From Schistosoma haematobium (lineage: Eukaryota > Platyhelminthes > Trematoda > Strigeidida > Schistosomatidae), in the NCBI RefSeq assembly GCF_000699445.3, contig NC_067198.1:35678536-35742535 (forward strand): a stretch of 64,000 bases of DNA, written 5' to 3'. Position 1 is the stretch's first letter. Each line of letters begins with the position of its first letter. A program made the translations under genes and the position numbers. The notes below the pieces were generated by a model. The model worked only from the letters and a program-made list of their open reading frames with translations. It ran no database searches and was not told the DNA's origin. Shown piece by piece: positions 1 through 12,599 of the stretch.

Positions 1-61
1 GTTCAAAATTTTTTTCATCTTCAAGTAAATAAAATACCATAAAAAAGAATTCTCAGTTTAG

Positions 62-305
62 TGGTTGTGGAGATTGTTAAGTTTTTGATTGAGATCATGA
101 ACCGATTGATGTTAGACTACCATTGAAAACCTGGAAGCACTGAACGGCCGTTTTGTCCTATTGTGGAACTCTTCAGCAGTGCGCATTCTCGATCCCACAC
201 CCCATGGGATTCGAACCCAGGGCCTTAAGTCTCGCGCCGTCTAGTGCTTCCAGGTTTTCAATGGTGGTCTAAGATCAATCAGTTCATGATCTCAATCAAA
301 AAAAT
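62..305 (-). mobile_element. tRNA-derived hammerhead SINE, fold-back copy
   Basis: The minus-strand SINE (hammerhead region 134-180, B-box complement GATTCGAACCC near 209) is followed by the 3' end of the same SINE in opposite orientation: 84-141 and 243-302 are reverse complements. The hammerhead core has AAAA in place of GAAA, so it should be inactive. Confidence 0.85.
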
Positions 306-689
306 TTAAGTTAACTGTAAACTAACTAATTTTTCATGTAGAAATAAAGAATAAAAAAACTTTTTTGTTTCCAGCATGATCGTGAGAGTAAATCATATGA
401 CTATGTAAAGGACATAGTGTAATTGTATAAGTGTGTAATATGAATCATGTATAAACCTAGGAGGAAAAGAATAATTTGCTTGTTTTTTTCATTCAAATTT
501 CATTATACAATCATAATTAAAAACTTTATCAAAAAGTTTTTCTTTCATGTTATCAAATTAAAAAAAAGAAAAAGAAAAAAAGAAAAACCTGATTGAATAT
601 GACGTAATATATTTCAAGTTGACTCATTATAATATTTGGTTTTAATCGATTTATAAAATAACATAATTTGTATTTAAAATTGATTGATC

Positions 690-1075
690 ACTGGGTGGTG
701 ATCCATGTCATTTGTGTCAGACAGGTTCTTCTTAGTGTAAATCGAATCCTATCGACCAAGTTGTAATGTGGCCACCAGTCTAGGTGACTTGACATTGTGA
801 TAAGATAAGATTCGATCTGCACTAAGAATGATCTGCCTAGCATACATGACATTGATCACTATCCAGTGATCAATTAATTGTAAGTGCATTTTAATCCTAA
901 AGGAGGTCAGTTGCGGTCCGGAGAGTTTAGTGTTAACGTCTCTGACTGTGAAACTGGGTGACACGGTAGCAAATCCGTCAGGGGCCATCAGTTCCCTAAT
1001 GATTAAAGGTACATCTTGCTGACAAGTGCCAAGTAGCATAAAAACTAGGTCCTGTTGACTACCTCCAACCACCAT
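690..1075. repeat. Dispersed repeat R1, copy 1
   Basis: Shares with 19725-20070 and 24285-24470 the blocks GATAGAATTCGAT-like, CAGTGATCAAT..TTGTAA, GCTGGGTGA and GACTACCTCCAA. No coding potential seen; family not recognised. Confidence 0.6.
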
Positions 1076-1110
1076 CTTATATCATAAAGTTTTTAATTGA
1101 ACAATAGAAG

Positions 1111-1833
1111 AAAGATCAATTCAGTGGAGAGTTCTATTTTTGGTGAATTTATTTTCAAAGGTGTACAATTGTAAATATATAATTACAATAATAATGATAA
1201 TAAACTTCTGTTAGACATGGTAATAATGAGGTAGAATAAAGAAAGGTATTGAAAAAAAACAATTTTTAACCAGGGAAACTAATAATCGTTTGATTGTTAA
1301 AAGTTTAAATATTTATCATAAAGATAGATAGCAGGGGCAGTTATATTGAAACTTCTTAACACTGCAGAAGCAATAGCTATAAATATGAGAAAACCAGAAT
1401 CGTGTGTCCAAAAGAGATTAGTACAACCTTTTCTTCTACCATAGTCTTAAATTTTTTTCTTTCATATTCTTCTTCCTTTATATCCATCTGCTTCCCCTTC
1501 CATCTTCTCCTTCAACCTTCCCCCCCCCAATGGTTTATTTCTGTTTCTATGATCCTCTTGATTACATTTCATCTCAATTTCAACATTTTATCTCATCATG
1601 CTAATCCAAACTTTCCCAACGATTATTTCCCTATCTATCTTCACGATGAATATGTAAACTCTTAACAATCAAACGATTATTAGTTTCCCTGGTTAAAAAT
1701 CGTTTTTTTTTCAATTCCTTTCTTTATTCTACCTCATTATTATCATGTCTAACAGAAGTTTATTATCATTATTATTGTAATTATATATTTACAATTCACC
1801 GAAAATAGAACTCATTACTGAACTAATCTTTCT
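1111..1833. mobile_element. Fold-back element with ~170-190 bp terminal inverted repeats
   Basis: The left arm, about 1111-1303, is the near-exact reverse complement of the right arm, about 1661-1833; the best block includes AATCGTTTGATTGTTAA and its complement. The ~360 bp middle is pyrimidine-rich and encodes nothing recognisable. The structure resembles a long-TIR MITE or fold-back transposon. Confidence 0.75.
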
Positions 1834-1903
1834 AATATTTAATGTCACAATGGGTGTATTCCGTTTACCAAGAGAAGTTTTATTATCAAACATGATTTAA
1901 ACA

Positions 1904-2380
1904 ATGATAATCGGCCCTGGTATGGCCGAGAGTTGGGTGGGTCGTCCCTCCCTCTCGAAATGCTCTCACACGGTCACGCGTATACAGCCTCTGCCAGGGA
2001 AGTCCTACTCATTGCCTTCTCGTGTCAGGGGTGTTGTTTACGAAAATAAGAGGACGAAAAGCGAATGTCCAGCGCTTCAACCGGATTCCAAACCAATGGT
2101 GGACATGGGCTCCAGTGTCCTGAAGGAACAAATGACGTATGAAGCCATCGTTGGTCACCGGCTACCATGGGAATGCATCACCTCACGATGCTCCACTACC
2201 TTGTGGGTCAGACCTTTAGGTCGAGGGCTCGGGGTGTGACCCCCTAAGGAAACCACTTGCTTCGGTCTGGGTACCCGGGCAGTATCACAGCCCACACACA
2301 CAAATATGGTGTGGCGCATTTATATTTGGTGCCTTCTTGCATCAATATTTATGTGTTCAAATAATAAAAAATAATACCAA
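1904..2380 (+). repeat. GC-rich repeat, probably a retrotransposon leader
   Basis: Sharply GC-richer than its surroundings, without a sustained meaningful frame. The end (2310-2370) resembles, in reverse, the tract next to the A-family remnant at 56460-56510. I do not recognise the family; transposon-derived is an inference. Confidence 0.45.
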
Positions 2381-3069
2381 TTAAACTGTATATTCATTGT
2401 ATTTATTCCTAATTAGGAACATTTCTCTTATTATATATAAATGTTACGTTATATATGAATGAGTTGCTAATTGGCTGCTTTTTGACCTGTCCAATTGTAT
2501 ACACTAGCTGGATTAAATACACTTTGTGCATGAAATGACAGACTTGATTACCTAATTTATCCATAAATCTAGTCAGTTGTTTAGTGGTTCTATTGTGGTG
2601 TATATTACTTATGTCGACATAAGTAGTATATAACATCAATCAGGTCTGACAACAGAAGGTTGGAAAGATCGAATCGAAGAGAACGGGAACAGAGAGTAAT
2701 CGTTATAGCGATGAATGAGCGATGAAGTTTGAGACAAATGATGGATGATGTGCAAATTAAGTATTAAACTTATGGTTTTCACATTTCACCAAAGAACTTT
2801 GTAATTTCGTTTTGAAATATAACTGGTTGTCCCCACCTGAGTACTCGTTCATTACATTATTTTCTATATGATCAGTTAATTAGTTTATGAGTGTCAATTA
2901 TGCAGTCAATTACTGAGGACGGAACCTCAATTACTTTAGTATATGAATGAATTAGTTGTACTGTCTTAGCACTGATGATATTGCTTCTGATGACGACATC
3001 ATCATCTAAGTGTTTGTAGTTGTTATAACTGTCAGACAAAAATAATCTACAGATATGTGATCAGTAGTG

Positions 3070-3200
3070 TAAGGAATTACTATATACGCCCATATAAAAA
3101 CAGTCAAAGTTAATAAGCGAATAATTGGCAAGGTCAAGATGTTACACATAAAGAATGAATAAACCGGTCTGTTCGGAATCTAGAATAACCCATGTGGGTT
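3070..3200. repeat. Dispersed repeat shared with 61500-61620
   Basis: AAAAACAGTCAAAGTTAATA, GAATAAACCGGTCTGTTCGG and intermediate text recur as AAAAACAGTCAAGGTTACAA and GAATAAACCAGTCTGTCCGG at 61550-61610. Family unknown. Confidence 0.5.
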
Positions 3201-3674
3201 TCACATTACAATTAATATACCTCATGAAAGTTGACTGATTGAATTCAAAGGTGAGTTTGTAACCTGTCCAATGAGTTTGATATTTTAAATAATCATGGAA
3301 TAAAGATGTATTTTTAAAGTCATTATATGATAGCAAGATATTCACGTGAAGCTGGAGACAACTATAGTCATTTCTTAATAGTTAACATTAGTAAAATTGC
3401 TCAAAAAATTCAAGATGACGGTTGTTTTGACGAAGAAGAATGAAGAAAATTTGTATCTCAGGAGCATAGTTTCCTTGAAACTGTGTTTTCTAAATTTATT
3501 AATTCAATATTAAAGCTTCCATTATCATTCAACTCTGAAAAACAAGAAAATGAATTGAATATTCATTTTCCATCAGTTCCAATAAATTGTAAGATAAACA
3601 ACCTTTTAGTATAAAACAATGGGTATTCTTCTTAAAAACTCTAATATTAATCGATATATGGAGAGATATGTATA

Positions 3675-3722
<48 letters not shown>
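3675..3722. repeat. (GATA)n microsatellite
   Basis: About twelve tandem GATA units, ending at AAATG. Confidence 0.95.
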
Positions 3723-4012
3723 ATGTATCATCAGATTAAATGTTCACAGCATTTAAATTTTTCATTATTCTTCTTTCTACTGACTTTTTTCTTTCTTGTG
3801 TACAAATCACTAATTTTGCCACTAAATTACCACTGTTAATCAATAGTAGAAAATGTAATAACACTAATAACGAGCATAAATGAATACATATACAATACAC
3901 AGCGGTATTTATGGCGTATGTAATATTGTTGCTTAGTAAGCATTATAATTATTTAAAATAAATAACATAACAACATCACTGTTATTAATACAAGTTAAAT
4001 TCATGCAGATCA

Positions 4013-4044
<32 letters not shown>
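4013..4044. repeat. (GTTA)n microsatellite
   Basis: About eight tandem GTTA units. Confidence 0.95.
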
Positions 4045-4045
<1 letters not shown>

Positions 4046-4454
4046 TTTAAATTGATAGTGTATATGGTTAAACAATCTAAAATAAAAATGTGTCATTCAA
4101 TACGTTTTTTTTATTCTAATATCATTGAGTTACAATAAAAAAAAGCACCATCAGTTAGAATAGGTTAGTTTGTATTGTTTATCTATTGGTCTATTTCATA
4201 CATTCATATTATTATAAAGAAAAGTTTTAATGATCACTTCTTTCATAGAATATATTCCTGTTCTATTCAAACAGTATATAGGATATTGTAAACATTGAAA
4301 TCAAAAATTGTAGGATATAAAAGAAAATTTTTCTGAATGGAAAGATTCATTTATAGTTTACATCATAAATTGATCATAGTCAAACAATCATTAAAAGACA
4401 TGAAACAGTGGGCAACTTTTATTGTTGTTGTTGTTGTTGTTGTAGTATAGTAAC

Positions 4455-4761
4455 TCTGGTTAGCGTTTTTTTAGCGAGTTAGTTTTCTACGGGATAGGAT
4501 CGCTAACCCCATGCCCACCCCTCCTCCTTTATCCGGACTTGGGACCGGCAGTAGCCCCAGGGGGGCTCCAAGCAAGCCCTCGTATGGAATCCTCAAGGCC
4601 AAGGGAAAAGAGGAAGACCAAACAACACTAATCAGACAAATGGAGACAGACATGGAAAGAATGAACAACAATTAGATAGAACTGGAAAGGTAGGCCAAGG
4701 ACGGAATGTGTTAGAGAATGCTGGTCGTTGACCTATGCTCTATTGGGGAGTAACAGGTGTG

Positions 4762-4833
<72 letters not shown>

Positions 4834-4834
4834 T
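4455..4834 (+). mobile_element. B-family element: inverted 5' leader fused to 3' end with (GTAA)n tail
   Basis: Bases 4455-4580 are the reverse complement of the B 5' leader (compare the minus-strand B leader at 47900-48030). Bases 4600-4760 are the B 3' coding end and UTR in the plus sense (motifs shared with 12060-12245). The tail is a tandem GTAA array, 4762-4832. The internal part is missing. The pattern matches a 5'-inverted, internally deleted LINE insertion. Confidence 0.7.
4762..4832. repeat. (GTAA)n array, 3' tail of a B LINE
   Basis: About eighteen GTAA units directly following the B-family 3' UTR. A shorter version ends the 34.5 kb copy, so this is a retrotransposon tail that has expanded. 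Confidence 0.9.
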
Positions 4835-5910
4835 TTTTATATACATACAAATCCACAAAATTATTGAATAATTAATAAACTACACTTCACATGTAAACAA
4901 GTATCTTCTAGTGTTTATTAGATTATTACTATTCATTATACTATTGTTTAGTAAAATTCGTATGTAATGAAATGAATTCAAGTTGTCCGACTGCTAATTT
5001 CAGCGATTTTCCATTCTTTCTATTTGGCTGACCCTTTGTTCGTTATTATTATTAATATTGACGTTGCTTTTATTTAATTTTATGAAGGTCATTTAGTGAA
5101 AAATAATTTTAGTTTACTAATCATCACTAATAGTAGTAGTGGTTTTTCTATGGCTTATGTGAAGAAACTAATCAACGGTAGACAACTATTGCTTCAAATA
5201 AATCCACATTGATTTAAATTCTTCAGAAAAACGAACAACCTTTATACTAAAAAATGATCACTGAACACCTTAGTTAAAAGTAAGTATAATCCTAAACCAA
5301 TCGGGATTACGGGAAAGATCTCAAGGTGAAGGTAAGTCTCTGAATATCAAATAGTTTGCCAAGCCTCGTCAACATCAAGGACAATCAACGTTGAATAATC
5401 AGTTGCACACCATGGTCAGGTACATGTGGTAGTGGCTCCATATTGGATTTTTGTGACATGCTAATATTCATATATCCTGTTGCCTATTGAGATTATTTAT
5501 TTTAGCCAGTCACTTGGGAAGTTGATTCACCTGGTTGCCACGATAACATTATCCAGATTAAGCATTAAGAACGATGCGTGACTTCGATGTAAGCTGGGAG
5601 GTCACATCATTCCTGTTCAACTTGAATAAACCGTCACCATCCACATAGAACACATTCATTGATAACCTATAATTTTAACTCAGACTTAGTGATTATGTCT
5701 AAAGGTTGTCTCAGACGTATACCAAAGTTTAGCTAAGCCTTATTAATATGGGATTTCAAACCCTGTTTGTATTTTTATTTAAATTTGAGCCCACACTAAA
5801 TCTACCTGGATAATTGATGTGTGGGTGAGAATGGTCATGATTAGTTGTCTGTTTAATTAGACATGTAGATAGTCTGACAGTTGTCAGATGAGTTATATAT
5901 TACCCTATCC

Positions 5911-5951
<41 letters not shown>

Positions 5952-6454
5952 GTCACTCACTCATTATTGATTGTTCATTGTTGTTGGATTGTGTCGGGTT
6001 TTGTTGTGGAAATATATTTACATTGTGATCAGGTTAATCAAGTGTTGTTGATCTGAGTTGTGTTGAAGTCGTGTAGAATAGACACTGGGATGGAATCTAG
6101 TGTAGATATTCGTCTAAAGTGAATTAACATCCCATTGATGTAAATGTTAAAATCCAAGCGTTATAATAATAATATTGTTTTATCATCCAGAGTGTTGAGC
6201 TTCATACTGTTTTTCACATTATTTTCTTGATTATTGTGTTTATTTCCTTATACCTTCCATTTGTATAAGTGACCTTTTATTTCTTACACATAAGTATTTT
6301 TAAAAGGTATATATGTGATCAGATTGTTCGAAATGTATTGGGCAAACATATCACATAGTTCTAATTGTCTTTGTCTTTATAATATATTCTCTATAAATTC
6401 TTCGGTTTGGTATATTAACCTAGACGTTTTTATTTTTGTTTTCCGTTATAACCT
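4835..6454. other. No gene seen
   Basis: Contains the (TTA)n run. 5270-5660 is less AT-rich than its surroundings and may be an old repeat, but I found no partner in this window. Confidence 0.6.
5911..5951. repeat. (TTA)n microsatellite
   Basis: About thirteen TTA units. Confidence 0.95.
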
Positions 6455-6955
6455 GTGCCCTGTGTCTTATTAATTTATAACGTAATGATACCGCCAATTA
6501 AAGAACAGTGAATCATCGACTAGACCAATCACGCATAAAACAAGTACGAGCAGTCTACAGTCCTCATCGATTCTGCTTACCGCATAGTCCCACCTCTTAA
6601 CTCCACAACACCAATCACACCATCTGCAATATCAATCATTTATTTCAAATATACTCGGTTTATATGCAAATCAAACAGACCACATCGTACCATAAAATAG
6701 GAAACAACATTTGTAGACAATTTAGCCAAATGTGTCTGTGAATGTGGGAGATGGTAATTGATAGATAGGGCATAAGTCAAGAATTGTAAATCGTATAATA
6801 ACAGTTCATAGGTCAAAATAAAGCTCATAATAAGAGGGACATGAATATGAATAGTTTAGTTATTTAACAATTATAAGATAAAAATATATGTATAGTATTG
6901 TTCCAGAAATAGATCCCAACAGTTACCATTCATTATTCTCATGAGGATATAGCAA
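6455..6955 (-). repeat. Dispersed repeat R2, recent copy
   Basis: Nearly identical to 16900-17372 for over 350 bp; in the family sense it starts near GGATATA (about 6945) and ends near 6455. No protein motif. Related, more diverged copies at 8470, 18829, 29097 and 52691. Confidence 0.7.
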
Positions 6956-6978
6956 TTACCCTAAGTTATGTATTTATA

Positions 6979-7345
6979 ATCTCAATGGTTAAGGTCATGA
7001 GTCAGTTGAAGCTAGACCACCATGGAAAACCTGTGAACACTGGACGGCCATTTCGTCCTATTGTGGGGCTCCTCAGCAGTGCGCATCCACGACCTCGCCC
7101 ACTGCCAGATTCGAAACCAGGACCTACTGGTTTCGCGCGTGAGCACTTAACCACTAAACCAACGAGCCGGATGGCATCCAACGGTGTTAATGTTTAAATT
7201 CAACTAATCGACGAAATTGAGCGACACATCCACCATTGTCTTCAGTGAGTTACTCTCTCACAACAGATCCGCTTGAACTCCACCGGCTTCAAGAGGTATA
7301 TCCTGGAGTTCTAGTGAGAAGTAGTGACCAGTGGAGTGAATTTCT
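6979..7345 (-). mobile_element. tRNA-derived hammerhead SINE, near-complete, with inverted end
   Basis: Full minus-strand order: tRNA-like A and B boxes (complement of GGCTCGTTGG and GGTTTCGAATC), then the hammerhead at 7037-7082 and the 3' body. At 7296-7345 a short piece of the SINE 5' head appears in the opposite direction. Hammerhead core intact. Confidence 0.87.
7037..7082 (-). ncRNA. Type I hammerhead ribozyme, core intact
   Basis: Minus strand 5' to 3': stem I GCACTG, core CTGAGGA, stem II GCCC...GGAC (one C/A mismatch), core GAAA, three-base-pair stem III TGG/CCG (one wobble), cleavage triplet GTC, stem I CAGTGT. All conserved core bases are present. Known role of such motifs in schistosomes: self-cleavage of SINE transcripts. 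Activity here is inferred. Confidence 0.7.
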
Positions 7346-7927
7346 TAACATGATCATTACTAAGCATTCTTCATCATGTGAATTAGTATTCAAGGATCGT
7401 CCTTCTGTTTATATAAATGCGTGTTTGCATATATCATTTCATAGCTTTAATACAAAGTTTTAAATATTTTACATTTTCTAATCATGGACAACATTTGCAC
7501 TTAGTGAAAAACAACACGCAGATGTTGTACTCTCAGAGCTGGGTCGTTTAATTCTAGAGCTTCCATTGTCTTTTTAGATAATATAGTCGTTATCAGCTCA
7601 TATTTCAGGAAGATTCTATATACAATAACAATGAAACAGTTCAGTTTACACAGTATGACATAACTCAAATATCACAAATTGTTTAAAATACTGTTTGAAC
7701 TTATTTAAACAACCATAACTAATGTTAACCAGTTACGAAAACCCTATACAGTTATAACCTTAACTCAATACACAAACCTGACACCCAATATGTAAACTTA
7801 ATCATTTTCTTTTACTATAATGAATAGTTTAATATGTAAAAATTCATTAATTATATCAAACTATAATTCAACTGTAACTTTTCTTAGTTTTAATTGTTAA
7901 TTACTTAGTAACTAAATATTATTCCCT

Positions 7928-8112
7928 TGCCGGCTCAGTGGTCTAGTGGTTAAGTGCTCGCGCGCGAAGCCAGTAGGTCCTGGGTTCGAGTCCTTCGTGG
8001 TACGGGGTCGTGGGTGCACACTGCTGAGGTGTTCATGCTGGGACGAAACGGCCGTTCAGTGCTTCCAGGTTTTCCATGGTGGTCTAGCTTCAATCGACTC
8101 ATGATTTCAACC
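7928..8112 (+). mobile_element. tRNA-derived hammerhead SINE, plus strand
   Basis: Clear pol III A box GGCTCAGTGGTCTAGTGG (7931-7948) and B box GGGTTCGAGTC (7982-7992). The hammerhead core reads CTGAGGT, so position A9 is changed, but GAAA is kept; probably inactive. It lacks the 5' head seen in longer copies. Confidence 0.87.
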
Positions 8113-8271
8113 TGTGACATTATTTCCTTATTAACTAATAATTATTTCAAAATTATCAGTTTAGTATATTTTTATTCTGGTATGAAATATACACTTATTT
8201 AAGATAAAAGTATATTCAACTAAAGAATTTCATATGGAATAAAAACATACCATTAAGATCTAAACAATATA

Positions 8272-8385
8272 ATCTCTGAAGAAGAGGATTACACTAAGTC
8301 ACGAAATGTCAGAAAATCTAATTTTTTTCTACTCATTAGGGTATTACAAATACATTATCTTTATTTATAACAATCTACCCTATTG
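8272..8385. repeat. Single arm related to the 33.2 kb fold-back element
   Basis: Contains GTCAGAAAATCTAATTTTT and CTACTCATTAGGGTATTACA, the same arm sequence as 33211-33260 in reverse, plus the adjacent loop sequence. No second arm was seen next to it. Confidence 0.6.
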
Positions 8386-8469
8386 TAACTTTATGGCCCG
8401 CTAGTTATTAAATAATTTATTCGCCAATCAAAATACAACTTATTCACTTCTTATACTGTACTAAACCAA

Positions 8470-8883
8470 TGACGTCCGACCGGTCTGATCAGCTTGGTCC
8501 GTTGCTCACCTGGCCTGTCCAGCTGAGTTCAGAATGCCAACAACAGCCTCCACTATGCAAATCATTTATTTCAGACATACTTGGTTTTTATATCAGCCAA
8601 ACAGATCGTAACGCAGCATAAAATAAGAAATAACATTCATACACAATAAAGCCAAAAACTGACTGTGAATGTGGAAGACAGTAGTCAATAAACTGAACAT
8701 AGCTTAAGAACAGTAAATCGTACAATAATAAATTATAAGTCAAAATGAAGCTTATAACAAGGGGAATATAGAGATACATAATCTAGTTACTGAAAAGTTA
8801 TACCATAAGAATATATAAATAATATTAATCCATTAATAGGTTTCAGACGTTACTCGTAATGTAATCTTCACTAGGATATAACA
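8470..8883 (-). repeat. Dispersed repeat R2, diverged copy
   Basis: CAAATCATTTATTTCAGACA and the following text parallels 6636 onward; the GGATATAAC start motif is at 8875-8883. Confidence 0.65.
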
Positions 8884-9319
8884 TATCTAATACTCAATTT
8901 ATTCAAAATGATCAAATCAAACCTTGATAATGATACCTACAATATAATTGACTAATATCATTATCTATCATAACAAACCGTATTAATAATGGAGAAGATT
9001 TATAACTCAAATAGATCATTTTTGATAGAGTTTTATTTTCTGAACTGAATGAATAATGAAAACTCTATGATCAAACCATCCAGCTTAAAGAGTATTGAAT
9101 TATTATTATTAATGGCTTTATTCAATATTACATTTTGGTACAATATGGAATTTTTAGCACAGGGTATTTCAACAAGTTACTTACGCAAAAAAGAAGCAGT
9201 AACAAAGACAAAAAAAGGGAAAAAAGGTTTTAAAAAAACCCGAAAAACTGTACAACTTTTCAAATTAGAGACATGTTCAGAATGCAGGTTATTGATTAGG
9301 TTAACTCTAACAACCTATT

Positions 9320-9865
9320 GGTCACAGAGTATATTTGTTAGATACGGTATTATCGAACTTTCATACTTTTGCTTGCGTGCATGGATTTTAATGTAATTAC
9401 GTCTCGTTCTACCAGGAGATATACAAGGAGAAAGATAAGAGTGAAGGGGATGGTTAGTATCTGATAAAATAACAGCTGCCAGGAGTTTGCATGACTTTAG
9501 ATGTCTATCCACAACCATATTAATTATGACCTCGAAAGATTAACCACACATCTTGCTAACTGCCTTCAGCACTCTCCGCAATACAGCAAAGTCTTTTCTC
9601 AAAAGCCCGTGAAAGAATAATGGAGAACAGTAAAGAATAATAGGTAATATGCAAGAATTGACAAATTGTAAGAGTAAATGACGAGTAATTCCAAACGCAT
9701 GCAATCTTTTTATGTAGTAAGTCAGACGGAAAACCTTCTTCGATAACAGTAAAATGTGAGAAAACCAAGAGAGATCAGAGGAAAAGGTAACACCAAGATG
9801 TCAATTATCTGTGTTTACCAAAGAGCCTCCAATATATAACTTCATCAAAACAATATTAATCTTTA
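9320..9865 (-). mobile_element. CR1-like LINE, C-terminal reverse transcriptase fragment
   Basis: The minus strand, read with minor interruptions, gives HLGVTFSSDLSWFSHI, RLTYYIKRLHAFGI, CILPIILYCSPLFFHGL, LRRVLKAVSKMCG and finally KYESSIIPYLTNIL. This order is the thumb and C-terminal region of CR1-clade (SR1-type) LINEs. At least two in-frame stops; the 5' part is absent. Confidence 0.75.
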
Positions 9866-10079
9866 ATTCATCAACTATACTTTCTTTTCTTTTCTTTCTT
9901 CTCTTTTCAATCTTAAATATTCTATATTCTCAACGAAATATTATAAAATATAAATGAACTAATTGAATCTCATTTTCAAATGATCAACTCAATTTTAATT
10001 TTTAAAAACAGAGCAATTGTATATTGAAGTAATTTCACTATTCATTATCTATTTAGTAAATAATTAAATGTCTCTCTCT

Positions 10080-10118
<39 letters not shown>

Positions 10119-10802
10119 TTAAAAGACAATTAGTAGAGTTTGAATGATCCGCCATAAATGCAACGATTTTATTGGTTATTAGAACATTAGCGGTATTTCA
10201 TTCAATTATGAACTTATCAAAAAGAAAGATGTCATTATAAATAATATTGATACTTGTATTCTTTCTCTTCTTTCTTTCTTTCTTTCTTCTTTTCTTTTTT
10301 CATTAAAATAATCTTTTCAATGACATTTGTCAATTAAACACACATATCAGCGGTATTAATACAAAGAAGTTTCTACTTAATAAGAGAGAGTGAATAGCTG
10401 TAAAAAAAAAGATAATAATAATATACTAAAATAGTTTTCATTCTATGAAAATTCATTAAATTGAAGTATACATATTTCACTCTAAATAGTATATAGAAAC
10501 AGTAAATATACATATATATGAACTATATATTCATTCAATATAATGAGAGTAATCATTATTATTATTATTATCATGATTACATCATAGAAAATGCATTACA
10601 ATGATGATGTAATAATTAAAAGTAATTAAATTAGTTTACTGGTAAATAAGATTCTTTACAATTGATGAATACTTAAGTTTCAACAAGAATAATAATAATC
10701 AATAATGAGTACTGAACAGTATGGTGTATATTTATTTTCATTTGAATGTATTCATATTGATTAAAAGTTTATAGACAAATATTGATGTTTATTTTATGCT
10801 GT
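9866..10802. other. No gene seen
   Basis: Very AT-rich with CT runs, a (TA)n array and short ATT runs. Confidence 0.6.
10083..10116. repeat. (TA)n microsatellite
   Basis: About seventeen TA units after a CTCTCTCT run. Confidence 0.95.
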
Positions 10803-11029
10803 TTGAAATCATGAGTCAATTGAAGCTAGATCACCATGAAAAACCTGGAAGCACTGGACGACTGTTTCGCCCTAGTATGGGACGACTCAGCAGTGCGTAT
10901 CCATGATCCTGCCCCCACGACATTCGAACCCAGGACCTATCAGTTTCGCGCCAGGCGCTTAATCAACTAGACCACTGAGCTGTTCGGCATCCAATGGTGG
11001 TAATGTTTAACTTCAACCAATCCACGAAG
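10803..11029 (-). mobile_element. tRNA-derived hammerhead SINE
   Basis: B-box complement ATTCGAACCC near 10925; 3' body and tRNA-like head present. The hammerhead core is CTGAGTC, with both G8 and A9 changed. Confidence 0.85.
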
Positions 11030-11892
11030 TTTATTTTATGCTTAAATTAAGTTACTTTAGTTTGGGTTGTATAATGAAAGTGTAGTATAAGGATGAACCA
11101 ATTTTAATAAAAAATGTAACCTCTTTATATGGTTAAAATGATTGCAAAAATTTACATCTCATTATCAAAGAGTAAAAGAAGATAGCGTAGAACTTAGCAA
11201 ATACACAAGTCTGTTTCTATAGACTGCATATAATAGGTCAGTAGACATTACCCCTATATACTAACACTTAATTCCTAGTCTATCGACAAATCTCAGTCTC
11301 TTAATAATCTACTTCTTAAATAACCAACTTGACACATCATAATGGTTTGAGGAAACGGATAATCTATACTCATGTGGATGAATTCATACATCATTGTTCT
11401 TTTGACTAACAAGCAGAGTAACTTTTAGGAAAGTTTTAACATATTCATTAAATATATCAAATATGTTTACATTTGTTATTTCTTCCGATTACTTTTTTGT
11501 TTTGTATAAACCATCCATTTACAAGAGTTATTTTCTAATTAGATAAGAGATCAGCGAACGTTTAGTATACTCTTTCTTCTTGTACTAGTTTTTTTTCTAT
11601 AGCTACTTGTGTTATCTTGTTTCTCTTTAATATAACCTTCAAAGAGATACATTCTGTCATCTTGGTAAATGATATCCTGTTCTTCATCACTCACTATTGA
11701 GTAGATGTTTACAAAACATCAGGGTATAACCTACTAGATTTTCGTACAGTGTATCATTAATATTAACGTGATCTATTTCATGGAGGTATTATGAAATATA
11801 GAAGAAACAAACTAGCAGTTATAGATTTTCTATTTTCACCACAATTCTTATAAGAAATTCAGTCACGTTAACATATACTATTTAAAATGATG

Positions 11893-12270
11893 TATTCAAG
11901 TTGTGCAAAATACTTCGGATCCGTTGGCCAGACACTATCAGCAACAACCTACTGTGGGAAAGAACAAACCAGATCCAAGTGGAGGAAAAAACCAGAAAGA
12001 AGCGCTGGAAGTGGATAGGAAACACATTGATGAAGGCACCCAACTGCGTCACAAGGCAAGCCCCCACTTGGGATCCTCAACGCCAAATGAGGAGAGAAAT
12101 ATCAATGAACACATTACACCGAGAAACGGAAACAGACATGAGAAGAATGAACAAGAATTAGATAGAACTGGAAAGGAAGGCAGAGTGGGACAGAGTGTGT
12201 TGGAGAATGCTGGTTGGTGACCTATGCTCAATTGGGGAGTAACAGGCGTAAGGAAACAAGTAATCCAAGT
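11893..12270 (+). mobile_element. B LINE 3' end fragment
   Basis: The plus strand matches the C-terminal coding end of B (minus strand 40122-39755): the NLL.ERTNQI..EE..RK..W.WIG segment is recognisable in broken frames, followed by the UTR motif TGGGGAGTAACAGGCGTAAG at 12233-12252. The tail is short and imperfect. Confidence 0.75.
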
Positions 12271-12599
12271 CCTAGTTGTGTGATACATTAAAAATTTTTG
12301 TTTTTTACGCTATTTATTACCTTTTTGTTAATAAAGTGTCAATAATTATCTCTTAAAACCTCTATAAAATTCGAAAAACACCAAGTATACTACTCTAAAA
12401 GAATCACTACCTTTGATAAATTCCGGTAAATTACAGAACAAGACATGTTTACTCTTTCTCACGTTTTCTAATATGATTGGTTAAACGTACCAGTTATATT
12501 GTTAATTACAGCAATTTTCTTCTAGAAAATCTCCAAACGTTTGGGGATGTTTATGATATAATTAATATCTTTCTTTGGGATAGCAAGGTATGGAAGTTG

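Larger units (their letters stand above)
2381..4454. other. No gene seen
   Basis: AT-rich DNA with microsatellites at 3675 and 4013 and the 3070-3200 repeat. Short open frames only, none with a recognisable motif. Confidence 0.6.

Noticed and set aside
1402..1665. 87-aa frame inside the fold-back element
   Set aside because: A pyrimidine-rich spacer gives a Ser/Phe/Leu-rich translation with no transposase motif.
3675..4832. CRISPR-like or satellite array
   Set aside because: The repeats are simple 4-bp microsatellites without spacers; one is a LINE tail.
6640..6828. 62-aa frame repeated identically at 17079-17267
   Set aside because: The duplication reflects the two near-identical R2 repeats; the frame is not kept in other R2 copies.
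7928..8000. A functional tRNA gene
   Set aside because: A and B boxes are present, but no cloverleaf anticodon arm or 3' end is formed; it continues into the SINE body.
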